From NCBI RefSeq assembly GCF_029868855.1, contig NZ_JARWOV010000068.1, forward strand, positions 1 through 47,131: DNA of 47,131 bases. The letters are read 5' to 3'. This DNA is from Nocardia carnea. GTDB taxonomy: Bacteria > Actinomycetota > Actinomycetes > Mycobacteriales > Mycobacteriaceae. Under the pieces are notes generated by a model, which saw nothing but the letters and a program-made list of their open reading frames with translations, had not been told where the DNA came from and searched no databases. Position numbers and translations under genes: made by a program. Each line of letters begins with the position of its first letter. The stretch's first letter is position 1. Below are positions 16,486 to 24,179 of the stretch, one piece after another.

Positions 16486-16565
16486 GCGCACTGGTAACAG
16501 CCGGTTTCGCGATCGCGATCGGACTGCCTCTGCTGGTGATCGCGGCGACGATCTGGTGGCCCTAA
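16482..16565 (+). CDS. Cassette gene 3: 27-residue hydrophobic peptide, copy B
   Basis: ATG overlaps gene 2's stop. The peptide MSALVTAGFAIAIGLPLLVI... ends in IWWP and is a single membrane helix with no charged residues. It is nearly identical to the copy at 8127-8210. All three cassette genes are translationally coupled, so the peptide should be made together with the two soluble proteins. Confidence 0.65.
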   Translation: MSALVTAGFAIAIGLPLLVIAATIWWP

Positions 16566-16777
16566 TCGTCGCGTCGTGAACGGGCCACCGGCAGCAGCAC
16601 CCAGGTTGCCGACGCCACGATGCTCCGCGACCACCCTGCCGGAACCTGGAAACTCCGGAAAGCGGGATTCGGGAACTTGCTATTCCGGCTTTCGAAAGAA
16701 ACCCGGAGCAAGAACCACTCCAGTCCCGGCTCGAACGCCGTAATGCGACGGTGCAGCACGCTGACGGCGGCAGGCCC

Positions 16778-17099
16778 TCACGCAGCGGGGTCGGTCGGCA
16801 TCTTCAGCAGATGTCCACCGATGTCCGCCGGCAGCTCCAGCTTCCCGCCCAACGCGGAAACATACGCGGCGAGAGCTTCGACCGTCGCGACCTCACCATG
16901 CTCGATCTGCGACACCCGCCCCGGGCTGACTCCCATGATCTCGGCCAAACCCGCCTGCGTGAACCCCAGCCGCTTCCGCTCCTCGGCAAGCTGGTAACCC
17001 CAAATGCTCGGCCATGATCGACCGACGACGACGCGCGGCCTCCTCTTCGCCCACCTGGCGGCGATAGCCTTCACGATCCCATTTGGAGAAGCTACTCAT
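16778..17099 (-). CDS. XRE-family helix-turn-helix regulator, +1 frameshift
   Basis: The ATG at 17099 has AGGAGG upstream and reads MSSFSKWDREGYRRQVGEEE... to 'MAEHLG'. After a GGGG run near 17000 sense continues in the next frame as 'YQLAEERKRLGFTQAGLAEI' with 'MGVSPGRVSQIEHGEVATVE', a typical XRE helix-turn-helix, to the stop at 16778. Removing one G restores ~106 aa. This arrangement resembles HigA-like antitoxin regulators. It is last in an operon with a 29-residue peptide and a Gly-rich membrane protein and may autoregulate through the palindrome at 18151-18165. Confidence 0.75.
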
Positions 17100-17185
17100 C
17101 GCCTTTCCTCCTCTGTCCGCTGCGGGAGCAGCGCACGCTCCTGCAGTGCCGGCGCGGCATCGAGATCGACCACGACCTCGCTCAT
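17096..17185 (-). CDS. 29-residue peptide between membrane protein and regulator
   Basis: The ATG at 17185 overlaps the stop of the Gly-rich gene, and its own stop overlaps the regulator start, both as ATGA. It begins MSEVVVDLDAAPALQERALL and ends in EEERR. The double coupling makes this a real translation unit; its short length and charge suggest a leader or small partner of the membrane protein. No family known to me. Confidence 0.55.
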   Translation of the reverse strand: MSEVVVDLDAAPALQERALLPQRTEEERR

Positions 17186-18087
17186 TCTCCGCCGCCTCCG
17201 CCGCCGCCCCCGCCGTCACCTCCGTCGCCGCCGCCACCCCCTCCGCTGTCGCCTCCACCGGCCGAGCCGCCGTCGGAGCCACCGTCGGAGCCGCCGTCCC
17301 CCCAGCCGCCGTCGGACCCCTCCCAACCTCCGGCATCGTCGGCCCAGACCAGGGCGATCCCGCCGCCCGTTGCGAGCGAGGTCGCTCCCGCAGCGCGGGA
17401 ACGGAAGGTCCGCGGCCCGGACGGGTCGGCAACGAGCACGAACTGCGGCACGACGCGACCCATGAGCCAGCACCGGTTGTTCGCCCGGTCGACCACGATG
17501 ACCGCGCTGGACCGCGAACTGCGGTCCAGGAGATACCCGTCCAGGCGGGCGGAGATGAGGGTCGGCACCGTCGCGCGGTCGCCGAGGAGGACGACGCGGG
17601 TCTCGCCGGCGAGCGCGGCGGCCAGAGCGCTGTCGGGGGCGAGCTGCTCGAGCACCCCGGGCACCGCGACCCGCAGCGGGTTCCCGGCAACGCGCGAAGC
17701 CATCCAGCTCCCCTCTGCCCGGACGAAGACCAGGTCAGGTGCGGCATCCGGATCGAAGCGGCGCAGCGCGTTCCCGCGACGCACCCGACGTACGATCCGC
17801 AGCGTCGCCACGACCAGGACCACGGCCGGGACCACCACCAGGAACGTGGACATCAACAGCCAGGTCACGACTCCGAACAGCACGCCCATCCACTGCTTGT
17901 CGTCAGGTGCTGTCCTGCTGACCTCCGCGATCCATTCCAGTGGGCTCAAAACAGCCCAGCCGAGCTCGTTGATCATGATCCTCGTGAAGGTCAGCAGCCA
18001 GATCACGGCCGCACCGACCAGCAGCAACGGCACCAACACGCCGAGCAGGCTCGAGCGAGCTGCTCGCGCGAGCAGTGATCGATCCAC
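17182..18087 (-). CDS. Membrane protein with Gly/Asp-rich C-terminal tail
   Basis: 301 aa from GTG 18087, which has AGGAGG at 5 bases; the frame runs much further upstream as shadow. Two hydrophobic segments ('SLLGVLVPLLLVGAAVIWLL' and 'WLLMSTFLVVVPAVVLVVAT') are followed by a soluble domain of ~150 residues ('PDLVFVRAEGSWMASRVAGN', then 'VLLGDRATVPTLI'). The last ~55 residues are almost only Gly, Ser and Asp. The tail recalls TIGR04222 proteins but their signature is absent. First gene of the operon with the 29-residue peptide and XRE regulator. Function unknown. Confidence 0.7.
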   Translation of the reverse strand: MDRSLLARAARSSLLGVLVPLLLVGAAVIWLLTFTRIMINELGWAVLSPLEWIAEVSRTAPDDKQWMGVLFGVVTWLLMSTFLVVVPAVVLVVATLRIVRRVRRGNALRRFDPDAAPDLVFVRAEGSWMASRVAGNPLRVAVPGVLEQLAPDSALAAALAGETRVVLLGDRATVPTLISARLDGYLLDRSSRSSAVIVVDRANNRCWLMGRVVPQFVLVADPSGPRTFRSRAAGATSLATGGGIALVWADDAGGWEGSDGGWGDGGSDGGSDGGSAGGGDSGGGGGGDGGDGGGGGGGGGE

Positions 18088-18100
18088 CGGGACCTCCTTG

Positions 18101-18113
18101 CATAACTTGTCCC
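18101..18113 (-). promoter_or_regulatory. Second operator half-site overlapping the ribosome site
   Basis: On the minus strand CAAGTTATG is followed by CAAG and the AGGAGG ribosome site of the Gly-rich gene. It repeats the CAAGTTAT half of the palindrome 40 bases upstream. Binding here would block translation or elongation. Confidence 0.35.
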
Positions 18114-18150
18114 CCGAGCCCTGACCAGGCAAGCCACCACTCAGATTATC

Positions 18151-18165
18151 CAAGTCGATAACTTG
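18151..18165. promoter_or_regulatory. Palindromic operator candidate CAAGT-N5-ACTTG
   Basis: A perfect 15-base inverted repeat (CAAGT TCGAT-type spacer ACTTG) lies 64 bases upstream of the Gly-rich gene start. A GATAAT sequence partly follows it on the minus strand and could be a -10 element. The operon's own XRE regulator is the natural candidate to bind it. Confidence 0.45.
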
Positions 18166-18406
18166 CGCTCCCGGAGCTCGGAAGGCGGAACGTCGTCCGG
18201 CATCGGTAGCCGCCCGGCATCCAGGCACGAAAGGCCGGCCATCACAGAGGCCGTGAGCCACACCGGATTGCTCTGCTGTTTCTTGCCGTTTTCGGCGTGG
18301 GTGCGTGAGACGGGGACGGTGAGCGGTGCGGTGGCGTCGGGTCCGAGTGTCGGACCGCCGGTGTAGCGTGCCGGAGCACGATCGACGTTCGACACAGGAG
18401 GATCGG

Positions 18407-19513
18407 GTGCGCGTCACGTGGGAACAGATATTCGGCTGGCGGCTCGCCCGCCAATTCGTCGCGTCCCCCATCGCGTCGAGCGTGCCTGATCTCGTCGGAC
18501 GCCTGTGCGGTGTGCAAGCGCAGGTCACCTCCGCGGCGGAAACTGCGGTCGCGCTGCGCAGCGTCGCGCCCGAGGACGGTGCCGTGGTGAGCGCGCTGTC
18601 GAACCGCACGCTGATCAAGACCTGGGCCATGCGCGGCACCCTGCACGCCATGACACCTGCGGGTGCCGCCGCCGTGCTCCCGCTCATAGCGTCCGCCCGT
18701 ACCTGGGAAAAGCCTTCGTGGCAGCGCACTTTCGGCGCCACGCCCGCGGAGGTGGCCGCATTGACCGAGGCGGTGGGCGGGATACTCGGCGACGCCGAAC
18801 TCACCCGCGAGGAATTGGTGGAGGCACTGCTCGCCGACAAGGCGTTTCACAAACTGGGCAAGGAACTGCGCTCGGGCTGGGGCACGCTGCTCAAGCCGCT
18901 GGCCTGGCAGGGTGCGATCTGCCACGGGCCGCCGCGCGGCAACAAGGTGACCTTCACCAGTCCCGCACGGCTGATCCCCGATTGGCCGGGACCGGCCGAA
19001 CCGGACGTCGCAGCTCCGGCCGCCATCACCGCGTATCTCGGCGCCTACGGTCCCGCGACGCCGGAGATCTTCGACGCCTGGCTGAGCCGCAACAGTCTGC
19101 GCAAGACCACCGTGCGCGGCTGGTTCGCCGAGCTGGGCGACGCGCTCACGCCGGTGGAGGTCGAGGGACGCACCGGTTACGTACTCACCGAACACGCCGA
19201 CGAGCTCGCCGCCACCGAACCGGCTACCTCGGTGCACCTGCTCGGCCCCTTCGACCAGTACGTGCTGGGCCCGGGCACCGGCGACACCGAACTGCTGCCG
19301 AAGGCGCACCGCGCGCTGGTCAGCCGGACCGCGGGCTGGATCGCACCGATCGTCGTGGTGGACGGCCGGATCGCGGGCACCTGGGAATTGAAGGGCGACG
19401 AGGTGGTCGTCAGCATGTTCGACGGTGCGCCGCTGCCGAAGAAGCTCGACGCCGCAACCGACCGCGTATCCCGTGCGGCAGGGCTGGGCTCGGTGCGTGC
19501 GCGGGCGGCCTAG
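18407..19513 (+). CDS. Winged-helix DNA-binding domain protein (HTH_42/YcaQ-like)
   Basis: 368 aa from GTG 18407 with AGGAGG at 5 bases. The pattern 'RLCGVQAQVTSAAETAVALR', 'LIKTWAMRGTLHAM' and 'LLGPFDQYVLGPGT' matches the large winged-helix family that includes DNA glycosylases of the YcaQ/AlkX type, common in actinobacteria. The typical Q-x-Q motif of the glycosylase group is present as 'VQAQV', but activity cannot be assigned. Stands alone; upstream is the divergent Gly-rich operon. Confidence 0.85.
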   Translation: MRVTWEQIFGWRLARQFVASPIASSVPDLVGRLCGVQAQVTSAAETAVALRSVAPEDGAVVSALSNRTLIKTWAMRGTLHAMTPAGAAAVLPLIASARTWEKPSWQRTFGATPAEVAALTEAVGGILGDAELTREELVEALLADKAFHKLGKELRSGWGTLLKPLAWQGAICHGPPRGNKVTFTSPARLIPDWPGPAEPDVAAPAAITAYLGAYGPATPEIFDAWLSRNSLRKTTVRGWFAELGDALTPVEVEGRTGYVLTEHADELAATEPATSVHLLGPFDQYVLGPGTGDTELLPKAHRALVSRTAGWIAPIVVVDGRIAGTWELKGDEVVVSMFDGAPLPKKLDAATDRVSRAAGLGSVRARAA

Positions 19514-19526
19514 TGTTCCGCGCTTG

Positions 19527-19659
19527 AAATCCGCGACCGTGGTCGGTGTGTATCGGGCGCTGCTGTAGGACCGCGGGGTGGTGGCCGGCCGCACGCCCGA
19601 ATCGGCGGACCCTTCGTTCACCGAACGGCACGACGCCACCTACCCGGTCAAGGGCTGAC
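19527..19659 (+). pseudogene. Two adjoining C-terminal gene fragments, one from a NUDIX gene
   Basis: Bases 19533-19558 are identical to 15676-15701 of the NUDIX gene and read 'SATVVGVYRALL' before TAG. Directly after, a frame from 19578 reads 'VVAGRTPESADPSF' and 'TERHDATYPVKG' to TGA near 19659, the end of an unidentified protein. Neither has a start or upstream domain, so both are remnants. Confidence 0.5.
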
Positions 19660-19676
19660 CCCGCGGCCCCGTCCGA

Positions 19677-20021
19677 TCAGCAGTTCTGCGGAGCCCGCCA
19701 GGCGTCCTGCGCGTAGGTGGTCGAGCCGACCATGGCGCCGATCACGCCGCCGATGATCCCGAACGGGATGGCCCCGACAAAGAAGACGGGCAGACCCGCG
19801 ATCGCGCCGCTCCCGGTCCCCAGCAGGGCGCCCAGGCCGGCCCGGAGTTCGATGGAGTCGCCGGGCGCCATGCACGCCGCGATGGGCGCCACCGCCCCGG
19901 ACCCCGGAGCATCGGGTGCTTGCACCGGGGCGGGCGCGGCCGCCGCGACGCCCCCTGATCCGACAATGAGCAGCCCGGCAATGGCGCTGCCGAGCACGGT
20001 GCGGGTCGATATCTTCAACAT
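19677..20021 (-). CDS. Small secreted protein with glycine-zipper
   Basis: 114 aa. A Sec signal peptide ('TRTVLGSAIAGLLIVGSG' then AAAAPAP) is followed by a short Ala/Pro stretch, two cysteines (one near the middle, one last) that may form a disulphide, and a Gly-rich hydrophobic hairpin ('GIIGGVIGAMVGSTTYAQ'). Similar small exported proteins are common in Nocardia. Function unknown; the hairpin suggests membrane association. Confidence 0.75.
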   Translation of the reverse strand: MLKISTRTVLGSAIAGLLIVGSGGVAAAAPAPVQAPDAPGSGAVAPIAACMAPGDSIELRAGLGALLGTGSGAIAGLPVFFVGAIPFGIIGGVIGAMVGSTTYAQDAWRAPQNC

Positions 20022-20814
20022 ATGCGCGCAGTTCCCTGATCAGTCGAAAACAAATGTGCGACCTGAGTAGCCAGATCTGCGACCATAATGTCGTATCGGC
20101 CGGTGTAATGCTCGCTTTCGGTATCTCGTTCGGAGCAGGCCGGAAACCGTGCTCGCCGATGATCCGGCCTACCCCGCTACCCCTCCTGCGCAGGTAGACC
20201 CTGATTTCCGTCCTCCCCATGTCGTCGGCTCGAAGGAGTTGCCGTCCGACTCTCGAATCGGCCGCCGGCGCCTCGTGGGGGCGGGTCGAGTCTGTCGGAA
20301 TGCCCTTACGACTGCGGCGCGCCCGGGACTCGTCATCTGGGATATCGACGGCACCCCGATCGCAGCGTTGTGGGCGCCGGCGACGACTGTACGAACATCG
20401 AGACGGAGTCCGCGGATGGCGAACTTCCAGACGTTGACCAACACGTTGTCGGCCTTGGCGAACCTTCCGGGCGGCGGGTTGATCATCCTCGGCTCGGACG
20501 AGCGGGATGGTTTCCGGCCGACCGGCGTAAGACGTGCCCACACTCGCACGGGCTGCCGCGCGTTCCCATCTCTTGCCACAGGCGCCTTTCGCCGTCAGGG
20601 CGACCTTGTCGTCCCAGGTAACTTTGTCGGACACGGTCTTTGCGTTCTCGTTCATGCCGACCGGGCACGTACCTCGACTCGGGGTAGGGTCTCGGGACGA
20701 AACTGCCGTAGATCGCAGACTGCGACCGGAGGCGGGCGTTCGGATTGCGAAAGGATCCGGCCACACCGGCCGATCCGGGGTGCATTGTGGTCGCTACGCG
20801 AAACAAGGAGCGTG
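20022..20814. other. 793-base region of gene remnants
   Basis: No intact gene is visible. It contains the AlbA_2-type remnant at 20370-20545 (plus strand) and a minus-strand start at 20655 reading MNENAKTVSDKVTWDDKVAL and on to 'WERAAARASVGTSY', coding-like for ~45 residues before turning to shadow. The plus-strand open frame from 20149 ('VLADDPAYPATPPAQVDPDF') has little coding character. The last ~20 bases carry AAGGAG of the hydrolase gene. Confidence 0.45.
20370..20545 (+). pseudogene. Remnant of an AlbA_2/Schlafen-type ATP-binding domain gene
   Basis: One frame reads 'GAGDDCTNIETESADGELPD', then the next frame continues 'TLTNTLSALANLPGGGLIIL' and 'GSDERDGFRPTGV'. The combined pattern (acidic start, E-x-K-like segment, AN-x-PGGG, G-x-DE) is that of the AlbA_2 domain found in putative DNA-binding/transcription regulator proteins. 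Everything after this point is missing. A frameshift and truncation make it non-functional. Confidence 0.5.
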
Positions 20815-21639
20815 ATGGAGACGATCACCGGAACCGCTGCGGGCGTCCCCTACACGGCGCTGCCGCCCGACGGCAGGGTCGACGCTCCGGCGCCACTGAT
20901 TGTGTCCTGGCACATGCTGGATGCGCCGCGCACCGATGCGGCGTTCGCCGCAACCCTGCCGATGGCCGCGGCGCCGGCCTGGCGGGTCCACTTGGGCATG
21001 CCGATGTGTGGCGCCCGGATGGTCGACGGCCGCGTCGACGCCGTGCTAGAACTCGCCCGCCGGGACGCGCTACTCGCGTTCCTCGCACCGTTCGCGCAGC
21101 AGGCTGCCGACGAGTTCCCGGCAGCCCTGGCGGCACTTCGCGATCAGCTTCCGGTCGAGGAGGGACCGATCGGCATTCTCGGCGCCTCGCTCGGCGGCAC
21201 CGTCGCGCTCCGAGTGCTGTGCGCAGAGTCGATCCCGATCCGGACCGTCGCGCTCGTGAACCCGGCCGTCCGTATCCGCTCGGTGGTCCCGCTGACCGAG
21301 GGGATCGCCGGTCATCCGTATGAATGGACGGCCGAGGCCGAGCGTGTCGCAGACAGATTGGACTTTGTAGCCCGTGCCGCCGAACTCACCGTTGCGCCGC
21401 CGCTGCTGGTCGTCAGCGGGGAAGAGGATCACCCGGACCTTCGCGCCGACGCGGCTGCGCTGGTCGACACCCTGAAGCACCGCTGTGCACAGCCGGAAAA
21501 CGCCGAACTGGTCTCCGTGCCGGATCTCGCGCACCCGCTGGCCGACGAACCCGGTCTCGAACCGGCGCCGCAGCGCCCCGAAGCGAAGGCGGTCGACGAG
21601 ATCCTGACGCGGTGGTTTCGCCGCCAGCTCATCTCCTAG
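20815..21639 (+). CDS. Alpha/beta hydrolase
   Basis: 274 aa from ATG 20815, with AAGGAG 4 bases upstream. The nucleophile elbow is 'GILGASLGGTVAL' (Ser); an acid probably lies in 'VVSGEEDHPDL', and the catalytic His in 'DLAHPLADE'. N-terminal 'PLIVSWHMLDAP' forms the oxyanion-hole strand. Substrate unknown. Convergent with the ArsR-type gene. Confidence 0.8.
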   Translation: METITGTAAGVPYTALPPDGRVDAPAPLIVSWHMLDAPRTDAAFAATLPMAAAPAWRVHLGMPMCGARMVDGRVDAVLELARRDALLAFLAPFAQQAADEFPAALAALRDQLPVEEGPIGILGASLGGTVALRVLCAESIPIRTVALVNPAVRIRSVVPLTEGIAGHPYEWTAEAERVADRLDFVARAAELTVAPPLLVVSGEEDHPDLRADAAALVDTLKHRCAQPENAELVSVPDLAHPLADEPGLEPAPQRPEAKAVDEILTRWFRRQLIS

Positions 21640-21673
21640 CCGTCGCAGGTTCGTCCCGGCATCGGCGGTCGGC

Positions 21674-22144
21674 TCAGCGCAGGACTTCGGCGATGTCTGC
21701 GGCGGCGGTCATGATGATCAGGGTCGGGACGAGTTTCGGGGCCGGTATACGGTAGGAGCCGCGGCCGTGTTGTTCGATCACCTTCGCCGATATCAGCGCG
21801 CGGACATGGTGATACAGCTGTCCTTGCGATGTGAGGCCCGCCGCCTCCGCGAGTTCCGCACCGGTACGTGGGCCGTCCAGCAGAGCCTCGATCAATGCCT
21901 GTCGGACCGGATGGCCCAGGGCGGCCAGGACCTCGACACGGGCATGCGCGGGCAACGTGCGTATCGCGGCGGCGCTGTAGCGGATCGTCCAGTCCACCGA
22001 GCCACCGAAATCGACGCTGCCGCCGTATTCCACGAAGCCCTGTTCGCCGCGGTCGGCGGGTGCCGGTCCTTCGAGGGCCGCGATCCGCGCCTCCAGCTCG
22101 GCGAGTTTGGCGTCGACATCCGTCACGGCGCCGTCCTGGGACAT
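21674..22144 (-). CDS. ArsR-like winged-helix regulator
   Basis: 156 aa. A short coiled-coil ('VDAKLAELEARIAALEG') precedes a winged helix: 'VEVLAALGHPVRQALIEALL', recognition region 'AELAEAAGLTSQGQLYHHVR' and wing 'IEQHGRGSYRIP'. No metal-binding Cys cluster, so it is not a metal sensor; the coiled-coil probably aids dimerisation. 34 bases downstream of the beta-lactamase-like gene on the same strand. Target unknown. Confidence 0.8.
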   Translation of the reverse strand: MSQDGAVTDVDAKLAELEARIAALEGPAPADRGEQGFVEYGGSVDFGGSVDWTIRYSAAAIRTLPAHARVEVLAALGHPVRQALIEALLDGPRTGAELAEAAGLTSQGQLYHHVRALISAKVIEQHGRGSYRIPAPKLVPTLIIMTAAADIAEVLR

Positions 22145-22178
22145 GCCGCGGATACGGCCGGGCCGGCGGGTGTATCGG

Positions 22179-23207
22179 TCATACCGCGCATGCTAACCGG
22201 CGCGCCATCTCCGGGTCCGTCATGGCGCCGACCAGCACTTGCTGCTGGCTCAGTGTGGATATCGCTTCCGCCCATACGTCGATGGACATGCGATGGTCGA
22301 GCAACACGGCGGTGGCCACCGTCCCGTCGGCGGCACGTAGGTAGATCGCGTCGGCCAGTACACCGGGGTAGGTTCCGCCCTTGAAACCGATCGCCTCGTA
22401 CCCGGGTGGCGGTTGCTGCCATTCCAGTTGGGCCCGGGCGACGTCGGCGCCGGTGCCGAAACTGCCGTCGGCGATGGCTCGGTGAATGGACGCGAGTTCG
22501 CGGGCGGAAGCGGTGGCCGTGGTTTCGGCCCATCGGGTTTGCGCTTCCGGTGCAGGTAGCGGTCGTGATCGAATATCTGCGCGGTATGTGGGGTCGCCGG
22601 CGTAGCGGCGGGCGGTGTCCCACTCGTCGCCGCCGGGCTCGAGCAGCCGGATGATCTCGCCGAGCTTGCTGGAGGGCCGGTACCCCTCCCATCCGCCCGC
22701 GGCCGCGGCGTCGATCAATGCCTGGTCGCCGAGACGTTCGCGCAGGTAGTCGGGTACGGCATTGTCACTTTCCCGGATCATCGCACTGACGAGCTGGTCC
22801 AGTGTCACGGTTTCCCCGCCGAGCCGGGCCCGTGCCCGCTCGTGGGCTCCCCCATCGGTTCCCGGTAGATACCAGCGCTCCCACTCGGCGACCGGCACCC
22901 GCTCCTGCGGGTCGAGTTCGCCGTCCGCGACCGCGCGGGCATAAGCCGCCAGCGGCACCACCTTGTTCGCCGACGCCGTTGGTTGCGGTTCACCGTCCCG
23001 CCGCTGCACGACTTGCCCCCGCCCGTCGTCGACGTACACGGAGATGGTTTCCGGTTCCGCGTCGATACGCCCCAGCCAGCCGTCGGCCGAGGTGACGCCC
23101 GGTTCCGGTGGCGGTCCGCATGCCTGCGCCGCCTGCTCTGTTCCTGAACATCCCGTGGCCAGTGGAATCAACATCGTGGCCAGCACCATCCGAATCCGCA
23201 TCGGCAT
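22179..23207 (-). CDS. Beta-lactamase-like serine hydrolase, lipoprotein
   Basis: 342 aa. Lipobox LATGC after a short signal peptide places it on the outer membrane face. Class A-like motifs are SANK (SxxK), SDN in 'RESDNAV', and KGG in 'FKGGTYPG'. The omega-loop Glu needed for deacylation in class A beta-lactamases is not evident, so it may be a penicillin-binding or esterase-like protein rather than a resistance enzyme. A 37-base divergent gap separates it from the LLM fragment. Confidence 0.75.
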   Translation of the reverse strand: MPMRIRMVLATMLIPLATGCSGTEQAAQACGPPPEPGVTSADGWLGRIDAEPETISVYVDDGRGQVVQRRDGEPQPTASANKVVPLAAYARAVADGELDPQERVPVAEWERWYLPGTDGGAHERARARLGGETVTLDQLVSAMIRESDNAVPDYLRERLGDQALIDAAAAGGWEGYRPSSKLGEIIRLLEPGGDEWDTARRYAGDPTYRADIRSRPLPAPEAQTRWAETTATASARELASIHRAIADGSFGTGADVARAQLEWQQPPPGYEAIGFKGGTYPGVLADAIYLRAADGTVATAVLLDHRMSIDVWAEAISTLSQQQVLVGAMTDPEMARRLACAV

Positions 23208-23244
23208 TCTTTCTTATTCCGGAATTACGAACTAACGAACAAAA

Positions 23245-23553
23245 GTGACTGTACCTCGGATCGACGTTGCAAACGAAGTCGCGCAGATGGCGCGCGAGTA
23301 CCGCGCCGACGTCGAACTCGCGCTGGCCGTGCCGGTGATCGGGGACTCTGTCGTTCCGTATACGACCGGCCCCGACACCGACCCCGCCACGCTTCGCGCG
23401 GCAGACGCGATGACCGTCCTCCCGCACGATCCGGTAGCCGCGGCCGAGGAAATCGGGCGACGCCGGGAAGAGTGCGGCTTCTCTTACGTCGTTTTCGCCG
23501 CCGACTCCGCCGATGGTCTTGCTCCCGTCGTCACCGAGCTCACCGGCCGATAG
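23245..23553 (+). pseudogene. Truncated luciferase-like (LLM) F420-dependent oxidoreductase
   Basis: 102 aa. The C-terminal part 'DPVAAAEEIGRRREECGFSY' plus 'VVFAADSADGLAPVVTELTG' is the normal end of LLM-class flavin/F420 monooxygenases, whose full length is ~300 aa. The N-terminal barrel with the cofactor site is absent. A GTG start is available, so a short product could be made but should not be active. Confidence 0.65.
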
Positions 23554-23970
23554 TCACGAGGTGAGGGTGGCTGCCGTCTCCAGCGCCCTGTGTATGACTT
23601 TTGATCCCTCCTCGACGGATTCGGTCATCGATGCGGCGAGAGCGTCGGGCAGGACATCGGTGTGCCAGACGAACCGGGTTCTGCCGTTCTCGGCGGGCAG
23701 GGCCTGCATCGAGGCATGGTGATGGGCGGGGTGGAGATGCCCGCCGACGACCGAGTAGGCGACCCGTTTGCTCGCCGGGTCGAGATCGATGAGTCGTTCG
23801 GTGACGATGGTGCCGTCGGCGAAGGTGACTGTGCGGGTGTCGGCGTCGAGGCGAGTATCGGTGACGAAGCCCGGGGCGAGACGCTCGTGCACCGCCCCGA
23901 AATCGGCGAGCACATCCCAGACTTGCTCGGGGGTGGCGTCGACGACGAATTCTTTGTGAATGGATGCCAT
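23554..23970 (-). CDS. SRPBCC-family (polyketide cyclase/dehydrase-like) protein
   Basis: 138 aa from ATG 23970, preceded by GGAGG. The START-like pattern 'ASIHKEFVVDATPEQVWDVL' at the N-terminus, the central strand 'RVAYSVVGG' and the long C-terminal helix 'ESVEEGSKVIHRALETAATL' define a hydrophobic ligand-binding cup. Ligand unknown. Overlaps nothing; convergent with the LLM fragment. Confidence 0.8.
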   Translation of the reverse strand: MASIHKEFVVDATPEQVWDVLADFGAVHERLAPGFVTDTRLDADTRTVTFADGTIVTERLIDLDPASKRVAYSVVGGHLHPAHHHASMQALPAENGRTRFVWHTDVLPDALAASMTESVEEGSKVIHRALETAATLTS

Positions 23971-23983
23971 GGGATCCTCCTGA

Positions 23984-24057
23984 TCAGGCAGCGGCGAGGC
24001 AGAAAAGATGACCTTCGGGATCGGCGAGAACCGTCCACGGTTCGCGTGGACGGTCAT
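23984..24057 (-). pseudogene. C-terminal remnant of a VOC/glyoxalase-family protein
   Basis: A minus-strand frame reads 'REPWTVLADPEGHLFCLAAA' and stops at 23984-23986. The 'LADPEGH-x-FCL' pattern is the metal-binding last strand of VOC-family proteins. Nothing of the rest is present. It lies directly upstream of the SRPBCC gene, a frequent VOC partner. Confidence 0.5.
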
Positions 24058-24179
24058 ATTTCGTTCATCTCCCTGACGTAGTCGGTGTTGCCGTCTCAGC
24101 ATCCGTGCCCGACCCCGTGCAGGTCTTGAAGATTTTTGCGGGCAGTTTCTTGTCGTACCCAGGGCGTACGGTCCCGTGA

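Noticed and set aside
16562..16759. 65-codon minus-strand frame downstream of the XRE gene
   Set aside because: No ribosome site, no recognised pattern, and it lies in a short intergenic stretch; could be a remnant but support is too weak.
17182..17350. Gly/Asp-codon repeat tract as a DNA repeat or CRISPR-like array
   Set aside because: It is the in-frame low-complexity tail of the membrane protein; units are irregular and there are no spacers.
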